The position numbers and the translations under genes are program-made. A DNA stretch of 64,000 nucleotides, from assembly GCF_030817415.1 (NCBI RefSeq), contig NZ_JAUSZI010000002.1, forward strand, positions 4,526,001 to 4,590,000, written 5' to 3'. Shown piece by piece: positions 56,687 through 64,000 of the stretch (positions within the stretch are counted from its first letter, which is position 1; each line of letters starts with the position of its first letter). The notes beneath the pieces were generated by a model that made no database searches, was not told where the DNA came from, and saw nothing but the letters and a program-made list of their open reading frames with translations. Origin of the DNA: Streptomyces umbrinus. GTDB taxonomy: Bacteria; Actinomycetota; Actinomycetes; Streptomycetales; Streptomycetaceae.

Positions 56687-57577
56687 TCAGCGCCCCAGGA
56701 TCGAGCCGAAGTTCGAGCCGGAGCCCAGGAACATGCCTGTGGCGATGAGGATCATCGTGGCGGGGAGCATGAAGACCAGGGTGACCATGGTGGCCTTGGG
56801 GATCGTCTTGGCGGCCCGGCGGCGGGAGTTCTGGGCGTCGGTGCGGCGCATGTCCGTGGCGAGCTGGATGAGGGTGTCCGCGATCGGGGAGCCCAGCTCC
56901 TCGCCCTGCTGGAGCGCCGAGACGAACTGGGCGACCTGTTCGGAGGAGTTGCGCCTGCGCAGTTCGTCGAAGGCCTGGCGGCGGCTGACGCCCATGTCCA
57001 TCTGGCGCAGCGTGATGCGCAGTTCGTCCGCCCACGGGCCCTCGTAGTGGTCCGCGACCCGGTCCAGGGCCTGGCGGAAGCCGAGCCCCGCGGACACCAC
57101 GACCGCCAGGACGTCCAGGAAGTCAGGGAGGGTGCGGTCGATGACCTCCTTGCGTTCGCGGATGGCCTGCCAGATGAGGGCGTCGGCGGCGAGCAGGCCG
57201 AAGGCCAGGGCCATCAGCGAGAAGAGCGGCTGTCCGTTGGTGAGGAAGATCAGGAAGAGCAGGACGCCGAAGACCCCATACACCGCGCGACGGGCCGCGT
57301 AGCGGTTCAGGGTCAGGCCGCCGGGGTTGCCCGCCATGTCGATGCGGCGGCGTTTGGCGTCGACGCGGCGGGGGCCCATCAGCCGCAGGACGAGCGGGGC
57401 GAACCGCATGCCGAGGCGGTCGACGGCCGAGTCGGACTTCGAGACGCGGGTGGCTCCAACCTCCAGGGCCAGCGCCATGTCGCCGGGGAGCTTGGCCTCC
57501 GCGCGGTACATGCGGATGCCGAGGAGCATGCCCCCGACGGCGAGGCCGGTCAGTGCGGCAAGGAGCAAGGCCAGCAA
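56687..57577 (-). CDS. tadC: Type II secretion F-like protein, TadC
   Basis: 296 residues. An N-terminal helix, two central helices (about 100-150) and a C-terminal helix frame the GspF/T2SSF domain with LPDFLDVLAVVVSAGLGFRQ, ELRITLRQMDMGVSRRQAFD and VAQFVSALQQGEELGSPIAD. It is an inner-membrane platform component with TadB. The TTG start at 57577 follows GGAGGGGATTACG. It lies 16 bp after tadB. Confidence 0.9.
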   Translation of the reverse strand: MLALLLAALTGLAVGGMLLGIRMYRAEAKLPGDMALALEVGATRVSKSDSAVDRLGMRFAPLVLRLMGPRRVDAKRRRIDMAGNPGGLTLNRYAARRAVYGVFGVLLFLIFLTNGQPLFSLMALAFGLLAADALIWQAIRERKEVIDRTLPDFLDVLAVVVSAGLGFRQALDRVADHYEGPWADELRITLRQMDMGVSRRQAFDELRRRNSSEQVAQFVSALQQGEELGSPIADTLIQLATDMRRTDAQNSRRRAAKTIPKATMVTLVFMLPATMILIATGMFLGSGSNFGSILGR

Positions 57578-57593
57578 CGTAATCCCCTCCTCC

Positions 57594-58535
57594 TCATACT
57601 TCGATCTTGCCGAGGCGGCGGATGACGAAGAAGCCGATGGTGTAGAGGCCCATGGCGATGAGCACCAGGGTCTGGCCGAGCGGGGAGCCGGTCACCTTGG
57701 CCAGGGCGCCCTCGTTCGAGGAGTTGATGAGGAGGAGCGAGCCGACGCCGAGGAGGGGGACCGTGAAGGCGGTCGCGTTGACCTCGGAGAGCATGGTGCG
57801 GACCTCGCGGCGGGTCTCCTTGCGGTCCTCCAGGGTCTGGGTGAGGTTCCGCAGGGAGTTGACGACCGAGCCGCCCGCCTTGTTGGACAGGACGAGGGTC
57901 GTGACGAGGACGACCAGTTCGCGGGACGGAAGGCGTTCGGCCAGTTCGCCGAGGGCGTCGTCGACCGAGCGGCCCAGGGTCAACTGGTCGGCCACCCGGG
58001 CCAGTTCCTCGCCCGCCGGGGCCTCCAGCTCCTCCGCCGCCATCGCCAGGGCCGTGCGCAGGGCGAGGCCGGCCGCCGCCGCGTTGGCCAGCAGGCGTGC
58101 CACGTCGGGGAGTTGGTTGATGAAGGCCTCGATGCGCTTCTGGCGCTGCCAGTTGAGGAAGATCGCCGCGCTCCAGATGCCCGCCAGGCCCGCGATGGGG
58201 CCGAAGAACGGGGCCAGGGCGGCGGCCGCGGTCAGCCAGAGGCCGACGACCACGGCGGCGACGTACGTGAAGAACTCGCCCGCGGTCAGGTCGAGTCCCG
58301 TCGCCGAGAGACGAAGCTGGATCGTGCGGCCGAGGCGGGTGCGGCGCAGCCGGCGGTCGACGGCGGCGAAGCGGCGGGCGCGGCCGGCCGCGGTGCGCAG
58401 CGGGCCGCCGCCGGAGAGGCGGTCGACGAGGGCCTGGCGCTGGGCGCGGCCCGACGCGTACGTGTGCACGCCCGCGACGGCGAGTGTGCCGCACAGGACG
58501 GTGCCGCCGAGGGCGAGCAGGGCCTGGTTGTTCAC
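57594..58535 (-). CDS. tadB: Type II secretion F-like protein, TadB
   Basis: 313 residues. Transmembrane helices lie near 5-25, 90-130 and 280-305. The T2SSF domain has FINQLPDVARLLANAAAAGL, EELARVADQLTLGRSVDDAL and LVVLVTTLVLSNKAGGSVVN. It pairs with TadC as the membrane platform driven by the TadA ATPase. Between tadA and tadC on the same strand. Confidence 0.9.
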   Translation of the reverse strand: MNNQALLALGGTVLCGTLAVAGVHTYASGRAQRQALVDRLSGGGPLRTAAGRARRFAAVDRRLRRTRLGRTIQLRLSATGLDLTAGEFFTYVAAVVVGLWLTAAAALAPFFGPIAGLAGIWSAAIFLNWQRQKRIEAFINQLPDVARLLANAAAAGLALRTALAMAAEELEAPAGEELARVADQLTLGRSVDDALGELAERLPSRELVVLVTTLVLSNKAGGSVVNSLRNLTQTLEDRKETRREVRTMLSEVNATAFTVPLLGVGSLLLINSSNEGALAKVTGSPLGQTLVLIAMGLYTIGFFVIRRLGKIEV

Positions 58536-58602
58536 GGCTCGCTCCTCTCATCAGTCTTGTCGGTCTCGGTGGTGGGGGTCGTCCGGCGGAGCGTCCGGGC
58601 GG

Positions 58603-59943
58603 TCATCCGATGGCCTGCCTCGTGTTGAGGACGTCGATGGCCTCGGCGACCCCGAAGGCGGGCGGCAGGGGCTCGTTGGCGACGTACAGCTTCTCGGCGA
58701 CCGAGCGGGGCAGCGGCAGGTGTTCGAAGTGGCCGTGGACGACACGGTCGGGACCCGTCGGGCGCGGCACGAAGCGGGTGACCGGGACGACGCGGAACTG
58801 TTCGCGGCCGTGCGAGACCAGCAGGGCGATCTCGGTGACCTTGCGGGAGCCGTCGGCGTGGCGGGTGAGCTGGACGATGACGTCGACCGCGGAGTTGATC
58901 TGGTCCTTGAGCGCCTCGAAGGGGATCTGGACCTCGGACATCGAGCCGAGGGTCTGGAGCCTCATCAGGGCGTCCTCGGCGGAGTTCGAGTGGACGGTCG
59001 CGAGGGAGCCGTCGTGGCCCGTCGACATGGCCTGGAGCATGTCGAGGGTCTCGCCGCCGCGGACCTCACCGACGATGATGCGGTCGGGGCGCATTCGCAG
59101 CGAGTTGCGGACCAGGTCGCGGATGGTGATCTGGCCCTTGCCCTCCACGTTCGGGGGGCGGGATTCGAGGCGGATCACATGCTCCTGCTGGAGCTGGAGT
59201 TCGGCGGAGTCCTCGATGGTGATGATGCGCTCGTGGGACGGGACGAGGCCGGAGAGCGCGTTCAGGAGCGTGGTCTTGCCGGAGCCCGTACCGCCGCTGA
59301 CGATGACGTTGAAGCGGGCCCGGACGAACGCGGCGAGCAGCATCAGCATCTGCTCGTCGAGCGAGCCGAGGCCGATCAGCTCCGGGAGTGTGTACGCGCG
59401 CGGGAAGCGGCGGATCGTGAGGGTCGGGCCGGTGAGGGCGAGCGGCGGGATGATGACGTTGACGCGCTCGCCGGTGGGGAGGCGGGCGTCGACCATCGGA
59501 TTCGACTCGTCCACGCGGCGGTTGACCGTGGAGACTATGCGCTCGATGGTCTGCATCAGCTGCTCGTTCGAGGCGAACCGGAGCGGGAGCTGCTCCACGC
59601 GGCCCGCCCGCTCCACGAAGATCGAGTCCGGTCCGTTGACCATGATCTCGGTGATGGACGCGTCGGCGAGGAGTGGTTCGAGGACGCCGAGGCCCAGTGC
59701 CTCGTCGACGACCCTTCTGATCAGCTGGGAGCGCTCGGCCGACGACAGGACCGGGCCCTCGCGGCTGATGATGTGCCCGAGCACGCGCTCCAGACGCATC
59801 CGCCGCTCGGCCGCCGCGAGGCTCGACATCTCGGCGAGGTCGATCTCTTCGAGCAGCTTGGCACGGTAGACGGCGACGAGGTGGCCGTCCTCGCGGCCTG
59901 ATCCGCCCTCTTCGGGGGCGGCGATACGGGCCCTGAGGCTCAT
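58603..59943 (-). CDS. tadA: Tad secretion ATPase TadA/CpaF
   Basis: 446 residues. Walker A SGGTGSGKTTLLNAL (about 220), the Asp box ERIITIEDSAELQLQQEHVI, Walker B region RPDRIIVGEVRGGE and the His box (STGHDGSLATVHSN) are intact. The N-terminal domain contains ITEIMVNGPDSIFVERAG. It is the GspE-type hexameric ATPase that powers Flp-pilus or secretion assembly at the membrane. Shortly upstream on this strand is the TadE gene. Confidence 0.95.
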   Translation of the reverse strand: MSLRARIAAPEEGGSGREDGHLVAVYRAKLLEEIDLAEMSSLAAAERRMRLERVLGHIISREGPVLSSAERSQLIRRVVDEALGLGVLEPLLADASITEIMVNGPDSIFVERAGRVEQLPLRFASNEQLMQTIERIVSTVNRRVDESNPMVDARLPTGERVNVIIPPLALTGPTLTIRRFPRAYTLPELIGLGSLDEQMLMLLAAFVRARFNVIVSGGTGSGKTTLLNALSGLVPSHERIITIEDSAELQLQQEHVIRLESRPPNVEGKGQITIRDLVRNSLRMRPDRIIVGEVRGGETLDMLQAMSTGHDGSLATVHSNSAEDALMRLQTLGSMSEVQIPFEALKDQINSAVDVIVQLTRHADGSRKVTEIALLVSHGREQFRVVPVTRFVPRPTGPDRVVHGHFEHLPLPRSVAEKLYVANEPLPPAFGVAEAIDVLNTRQAIG

Positions 59944-59984
59944 GTCTTCAACTCCCTTCCGGGGGAGGTCGGTTCGGCACGGGT

Positions 59985-60359
59985 TCAGTCGTCGTTGTCA
60001 TTGGGCATCGTGGCGCGCTTGGTCACGGTCCAGCCCTCGCCCACGAACGGGAGGAGGAGCGGGACCTGCACGGTCACGGTGGCGGTGGTCGTGTCGCCGC
60101 CCTTGGGTGCGGATACGTTCGCGTCCAGCCAGTCGCTCATGGCGGCTTGGCCGGCCGCCTCCCCCGCTCCGTCCTGCGAGGCGACCCGCGCGGCGGCCCG
60201 GGCGCCGGAGCCCGCCTGGTTGGCGGCGTATCCGACGAGGCCCAGCTGGATGGTGGCCATCCCGATGAGCAGCAGGATGGGCAGGAATCCGGCGAACTCC
60301 AGCATGGAGACGCCTCGGTCGTCCCGGGCCCTGCGCCAGATCCTGCGGAGCACGCTCAT
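59985..60359 (-). CDS. tadE: TadE-like pseudopilin
   Basis: 124 residues from ATG 60359, overlapping the stop of the CpaE-TadE gene (ATGA). DDRGVSMLEFAGFLPILLLI is the TadE N-terminal helix with the conserved Glu. AANQAGSGARAAARVASQDG and the C-terminal VTVQVPLLLPFVGEGWTV complete the family pattern. Probably a minor pilin or assembly factor. Confidence 0.88.
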   Translation of the reverse strand: MSVLRRIWRRARDDRGVSMLEFAGFLPILLLIGMATIQLGLVGYAANQAGSGARAAARVASQDGAGEAAGQAAMSDWLDANVSAPKGGDTTTATVTVQVPLLLPFVGEGWTVTKRATMPNDNDD

Positions 60360-61978
60360 CAGTCGTCCTCCCCTTCCAGGGCCGCGCCCGCCTCGGCCTG
60401 GACCTCCCAGCCCGCGTCGAAGCCCGGGAAGAACAGCGGGACCTGGGCGGTGACCGTGGCCCGCATGACCGTGCCGTCCTCGCCGCAGTTGATGGTCGCG
60501 CCCTGCCAGGAGTCCGGGAGGTGCTCGCTTCCCGCTTCCGCGCAGGCACCGGCATACGCCCCCGGAGTCACCGCGTTCGCCGCCGTCGCGGCCCGCGCCG
60601 CCTCGTCCGCCGCGTTCCCCGCGAGGGAGTACGTGTAGCCGTACAGCACGCACTGCCACAGGATCGTCATCACGACCAGCAGGATCGGGAACATCCCGGC
60701 GAATTCGAGGGTGACCGCTCCTCGGTCGCCGCCCTTGCGGCGCAGGGCGAGGGCCCCCCGGTCCGAGGACGTCTTACGACGCCGGCCGCCGCCACCGCCC
60801 TCCTGCTTGACCACCAGATCCAGCTCGCCCGCCAGGGCCCACAGCGCCTGCTTGACGGTGGAGCGGGCGTCCAGGTCCTGCATGCGGCCGGCGTCCACCA
60901 CCGACTGGAGCTCCTTGAAGGCGGCGGGCACCGTGGAACGGGCGACCTTCGTGCCGGTGACGCGTTCGACGAGGGAGGGCTGTATCTCCGTACCGCGGGA
61001 GAAGCGGTTGACGACGGTCAGGGTCTCCTCGGCCTTGCGGATCTGGAGGCGGTCCCACATGCGGACCATGCGTTTGGCGGCGCGGACGGCGACCACGTCG
61101 GGGGTCACCAACAGCAGCGCCTGGTCGGCCAGTTCGACGGCCGCCGCGTTCGCGGCGTTCAGCTGGGCGCCGCAGTCGACGACCACGACCTCGTAGCGGG
61201 AGCGCAGGGCGGCGAGGACCTGGCGGGCCACCCGGTCGGTGATCTCCTCGCCGCGTTCGCCCTCGGCGGGGGCGAGGAGGAGGCCGAGTCCGGTGTCGTG
61301 GGTGTAGACGGCGTCCTGGAGCACGCGCGGGTTGATGTCGCTGATCCCGGCGAGGTCGGCGATGGAGCGGCGGAACTGCACGTCGAGGTACGAGGCCACG
61401 TCCCCCGACTGGAGGTCCAGGTCGAGCAGGGCCACGGAGCGGCCCGACGCCTGGGCGGCCAGGGCGAGCTGGACCGCGGCGACGGTGGCGCCCACGCCAC
61501 CCTTCGCCCCGGTGACGGTGACGACCCGGCCGCCGGGTCCGGTGTACAACTCGGGTGTGCCGCTGCCGAGATGGCGCCGCATGCCCATGGACCAGGCGGC
61601 GGCCGCGTGGACGCGTTCGGCGAGGGCGTCGTAGCCGAGGGGCAGGCCGATGATGCCGCGGGCGCCGGAGTCCATGGCGGCGGTGAGCACGTTGGTGCTC
61701 GTGTCGGCGGTGATGAGGACGACACCGACGGCCGGGAAGCTCATCACCAGGTCGCGGATGACGTCGAGCGCCGGGACCGGGCCGATCCGCTCGTGGACGA
61801 GGACGACCTCGGGCAGCTCCTCCAGGGAGTCGGCGGCGAGGCGGGCCAGGGTGTCCAGCAGGGCCGTGGTGTCCGCTACTGGCGGCGCGGGCTCGGCGTC
61901 GGCGAGCTGGCTCAGCAGTGTGCTGAGCGCGCGGGCCGAGTCGATGTCGCCGACGGCGGGCAGGATGCGGATGGTCAT
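60359..61978 (-). CDS. CpaE-like ATPase fused to a TadE-like domain
   Basis: 539 residues. Residues 1-130 form a receiver-like domain (PEVVLVHERIGPVPALDVIR, VVLITADTSTNVLTAAMDSG). Residues about 150-400 form a MinD/ParA ATPase with the deviant Walker A VTGAKGGVGATVAAVQ, LLDLDLQSGDVASYLD and VVVDCGAQLN. From about 430 a TadE-like segment follows without a stop: GDRGAVTLEFAGMFPILLVV, then ADEAARAATAANAVTPGAY, VTAQVPLFFPGFDAGWEV. Cytosolic ATPase and membrane pseudopilin are thus one polypeptide. Confidence 0.88.
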   Translation of the reverse strand: MTIRILPAVGDIDSARALSTLLSQLADAEPAPPVADTTALLDTLARLAADSLEELPEVVLVHERIGPVPALDVIRDLVMSFPAVGVVLITADTSTNVLTAAMDSGARGIIGLPLGYDALAERVHAAAAWSMGMRRHLGSGTPELYTGPGGRVVTVTGAKGGVGATVAAVQLALAAQASGRSVALLDLDLQSGDVASYLDVQFRRSIADLAGISDINPRVLQDAVYTHDTGLGLLLAPAEGERGEEITDRVARQVLAALRSRYEVVVVDCGAQLNAANAAAVELADQALLLVTPDVVAVRAAKRMVRMWDRLQIRKAEETLTVVNRFSRGTEIQPSLVERVTGTKVARSTVPAAFKELQSVVDAGRMQDLDARSTVKQALWALAGELDLVVKQEGGGGGRRRKTSSDRGALALRRKGGDRGAVTLEFAGMFPILLVVMTILWQCVLYGYTYSLAGNAADEAARAATAANAVTPGAYAGACAEAGSEHLPDSWQGATINCGEDGTVMRATVTAQVPLFFPGFDAGWEVQAEAGAALEGEDD

Positions 61979-62055
61979 CGGCCGGTCCCTCGGCCTCGGC
62001 CTGGCACGCCGTTCCCTCGGCCTGGCCACGTGGGGGCTGAGCGCATCACGGCCTC

Positions 62056-62769
62056 CTACTTGTCCTCGTCGAGGGTGTACGTGCGGTCGCCGGGGGCGAC
62101 GGTGGCGTCGGTGCCGCCCGCGACCAGCGCCAGGCGGACGTGTTCGGCGAACGACTCGGCGTACGCGACGCGTTGGGCGTCGGCGGTGTCGAGGGCGAAG
62201 GTGATCGGGACCGCCTCGTTCGCGGTGCGGCGGCGGTCGTTGCTCGACTGGCCCGGGTCGAGGGCGGTCAGCTTGCCGACGTCGATGACGCGGGCGTCCT
62301 CGACGATGACCTTCGACTGGTCCTTGCCGTTGTCGGTCTCGTCCTTGAACGTGGCGTAGATGTTGACCCGTGAGCCCGGGTTGATCTTGCCCGCCACACC
62401 GGTCGCCGCGTCGATCATGATCGCGATCTCCTGCTGGCCGGCCTCCAGTTCGGGCCGGTCCACGATCATGTCCCTCTGGAGCAGCGAGCCCTTCTCCAGC
62501 CGGGTGACCGCGATCTTGCCGCGGATCTCGGAGAGATTGGTGACGGCGGTGGACGACAGCCACCGCTCGGGCATCGAGACCTTCTCGAACTGGTCGGACG
62601 TCAGCTCCCGGTAGGGCGCGACGTCGTCCTTCAGGCGGTACGCCGCGACCTCGGGGCCGACCTTCGAGTTCACGTCGCGGATCACCGAGAGCACTCCGGC
62701 GAAGGCGCCCAGGGCGCACAGGGCCGAGAGGACCAGCAGGATGACGCCGCGGCGCTGGCGTGAATTCAT
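62056..62769 (-). CDS. cpaB: CpaB/RcpC-like SAF-domain protein
   Basis: 237 residues from ATG 62769. One N-terminal helix (about 8-30) precedes an SAF/CpaB domain with YRELTSDQFEKVSMPERWLS, IRGKIAVTRLEKGSLLQRDM and INPGSRVNIYATF. CpaB proteins act in the periplasmic or extracytoplasmic part of Flp pilus assembly. First gene of the core Tad-like operon, 77 bp before the CpaE fusion. Confidence 0.88.
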   Translation of the reverse strand: MNSRQRRGVILLVLSALCALGAFAGVLSVIRDVNSKVGPEVAAYRLKDDVAPYRELTSDQFEKVSMPERWLSSTAVTNLSEIRGKIAVTRLEKGSLLQRDMIVDRPELEAGQQEIAIMIDAATGVAGKINPGSRVNIYATFKDETDNGKDQSKVIVEDARVIDVGKLTALDPGQSSNDRRRTANEAVPITFALDTADAQRVAYAESFAEHVRLALVAGGTDATVAPGDRTYTLDEDK

Positions 62770-62948
62770 GACGCGGACAACCTCGATCGGGGGAGGGCGG
62801 GGACAGCGGGGTCGAGCGGTTGTGCCTGGTGCTGGGTGCGTATTGCTGGTGCCTGGTGCCAAATATGTGGTGCTGCGTGTGCCTCGTATCTCGTTCTACG
62901 TGCCTGTTGTGCACCGTTATTCAGGTGTACGTACATGACTTACGTGGT

Positions 62949-63866
62949 TTACGAAGCCCCTCGGGGCAGGGCACGTACCGAAGAAGCTGCCCGCACCGTG
63001 GCCCTCGGAAGCTCCTGGGGCGGTGGCAAAGGCGCCGCACAGAATCCACAGCGGTCGCCGATGAGTTCAAGACCGCACCAGTGACACTCCTCGCGCCGCA
63101 CGGACGAGACGAGTTGGTACAGCACGGACACGTCGTAGAGCCCGGCGGCGAACTCGGCGACCTTGCCCGTGCCCCACCAGCGTGTGGACTCGGCGGGCAG
63201 GGGCACGGTCGTGACGCCCTGGACGCGCCAGGCGGGCGCGAGCGTCCCGGTGAGCCACTCGGCGGGCAGTTGTCCGGCCGCGACGAGCATCCGTGTCCCG
63301 AACTCGGGCCCGGTGAGCTCCTCCTGGCCGACGCGGACCAGTTGGGGCCGCGGATTGGCCAGTACGGCGAACTGGGCGCCCGGCACCCATGACTTGGCGT
63401 GCGACTTCAGGGACACGGGGATGCGGTCCAGCTTGGCGACCGAGCCGAGCAGGGCGCCCGCGTAGATGTAGTGGGCGAGCAGCCGCGCGGAGGAGGCGAG
63501 CACGCCGGGGCTGAAGTCGCAGACGGAGAGCTGGCGCAACTGCTGGGCGAGCAGGGCAAGTCCGAGCGGCGGCAGGTCCAGGCCGAGCAGCGCGATGCGG
63601 TCGCTCTCCAGGACGGAGCGCACGGCGTGCAGCCGCCGGGTGACGTCACCCGATGTGGAGGCCGGGTACAGCGCGATCACGTATCCGTGCTGCTCGATGA
63701 GCGCGTGCATCCCGGTGAGGGAGCTTTCGAGGCTTTCGAGGGGCTGGACGGCGGCGGGCGGGGTCTGCCGGTCGTGCGGTGGGAGCACCAGGTCGGAACT
63801 GGTGACGGCTATCGCGGTCGGCACGCTGCACACCACCCCGTTCACTGCGGCGGGGTGGTCAACCAC
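62949..63866 (-). CDS. Uncharacterised actinobacterial protein with C-terminal zinc ribbon
   Basis: 305 residues, GTG start. I do not recognise the main domain. Residues about 45-110 (HALIEQHGYVIALYPASTSG, VTRRLHAVRSVLESDRIALL) form an alpha/beta region. The middle part contains FGTRMLVAAGQLPAEWLTGT. Near the C-terminus CHWCGLELIGDRCGFC is a CxxC-CxxC zinc ribbon. No signal peptide is apparent. It lies upstream of the CpaB gene on the same strand, separated by 179 bp. Confidence 0.7.
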   Translation of the reverse strand: MVDHPAAVNGVVCSVPTAIAVTSSDLVLPPHDRQTPPAAVQPLESLESSLTGMHALIEQHGYVIALYPASTSGDVTRRLHAVRSVLESDRIALLGLDLPPLGLALLAQQLRQLSVCDFSPGVLASSARLLAHYIYAGALLGSVAKLDRIPVSLKSHAKSWVPGAQFAVLANPRPQLVRVGQEELTGPEFGTRMLVAAGQLPAEWLTGTLAPAWRVQGVTTVPLPAESTRWWGTGKVAEFAAGLYDVSVLYQLVSSVRREECHWCGLELIGDRCGFCAAPLPPPQELPRATVRAASSVRALPRGAS

Positions 63867-64000
63867 CGCCTCAGATCGCCCCTGACTTCGCCATCAAACC
63901 TTCACGGAAGAACGCGAATTTGTCACTGTGCGCCCTTCTGCAACTGCACCTTATCCACGGCATGGGCCACTCAACACCGGATCCGCGAGATCACCTCACA

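Overview
The window looks like a chromosomal segment of a Streptomyces. It has very high GC, strong GC bias at third codon positions, frequent GTG and TTG starts, and actinomycete families throughout (WhiB-like protein, DUF397/DUF5753 pair, SpoIIE-type phosphatase, polyphosphate glucokinase, Tad-like secretion genes). Gene order from ychF to ahpD (about 11.7-39.7 kb) matches, from memory, the conserved Streptomyces glpX-wbl-fumarase-ahp neighbourhood. No tRNA, rRNA, CRISPR array or intact mobile element was seen.

Region 1 (1-11.6 kb) is accessory in character. It holds two MmyB-type XRE regulators, each divergent from redox genes: an alcohol dehydrogenase, a short-chain dehydrogenase (SDR) and a cyclophilin-fold lipoprotein on one side, and a second SDR plus a deazaflavin-type reductase on the other. 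Between them lie an MFS transporter translationally coupled to a GH36 alpha-galactosidase, a flavodoxin-fold quinone reductase, and gene debris: a truncated alpha/beta hydrolase cut by an IS5-like transposase tail, and an esterase remnant. A near-identical 16-bp operator-like sequence occurs in front of the alcohol dehydrogenase/regulator pair and in front of the MFS-galactosidase pair.

Region 2 (11.7-45.2 kb) is core metabolism and envelope: ychF, a DUF6542 membrane protein, ppgK, ispH, an APC permease, xseA-xseB, a RutE-like nitroreductase, DUF4245, glpX, a WhiB-like protein, DUF1707, class I and class II fumarases, DUF402, a SpoIIE-type phosphatase, catalase, a class A PBP, an SPFH protein with an RHH protein, a PadR-ABC transporter operon, ahpD (its usual partner ahpC reduced to a 17-codon remnant), an AI-2E-type permease, a secreted SLT-domain protein, PhoH and a cis-prenyltransferase. 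Convergent genes are separated by strong hairpins, several from one dispersed palindrome family. Copies of that family or of a second palindrome have entered coding sequence in frame, twice in the SPFH gene and once in a histidine kinase gene.

Region 3 (45.2-52.3 kb) carries an HxlR regulator, an HTH_42 protein, a methyltransferase, an LLM flavoprotein, an AbiEi/DUF559 fusion, and a DUF397/DUF5753/ATPase-fold group. An isolated intrinsic terminator with a C-rich loop lies upstream of the prenyltransferase and may mark a small RNA or attenuator.

Region 4 (52.3-63.9 kb) is a Tad-like cluster, nearly all on the minus strand: CpaB-like, CpaE fused to a TadE-like segment, TadE, TadA/CpaF, TadB, TadC, a NarL-type two-component pair, a Flp-like pilin, TadG-like, a lipoprotein and an OmpA-domain protein. 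No prepilin peptidase is present in the window.
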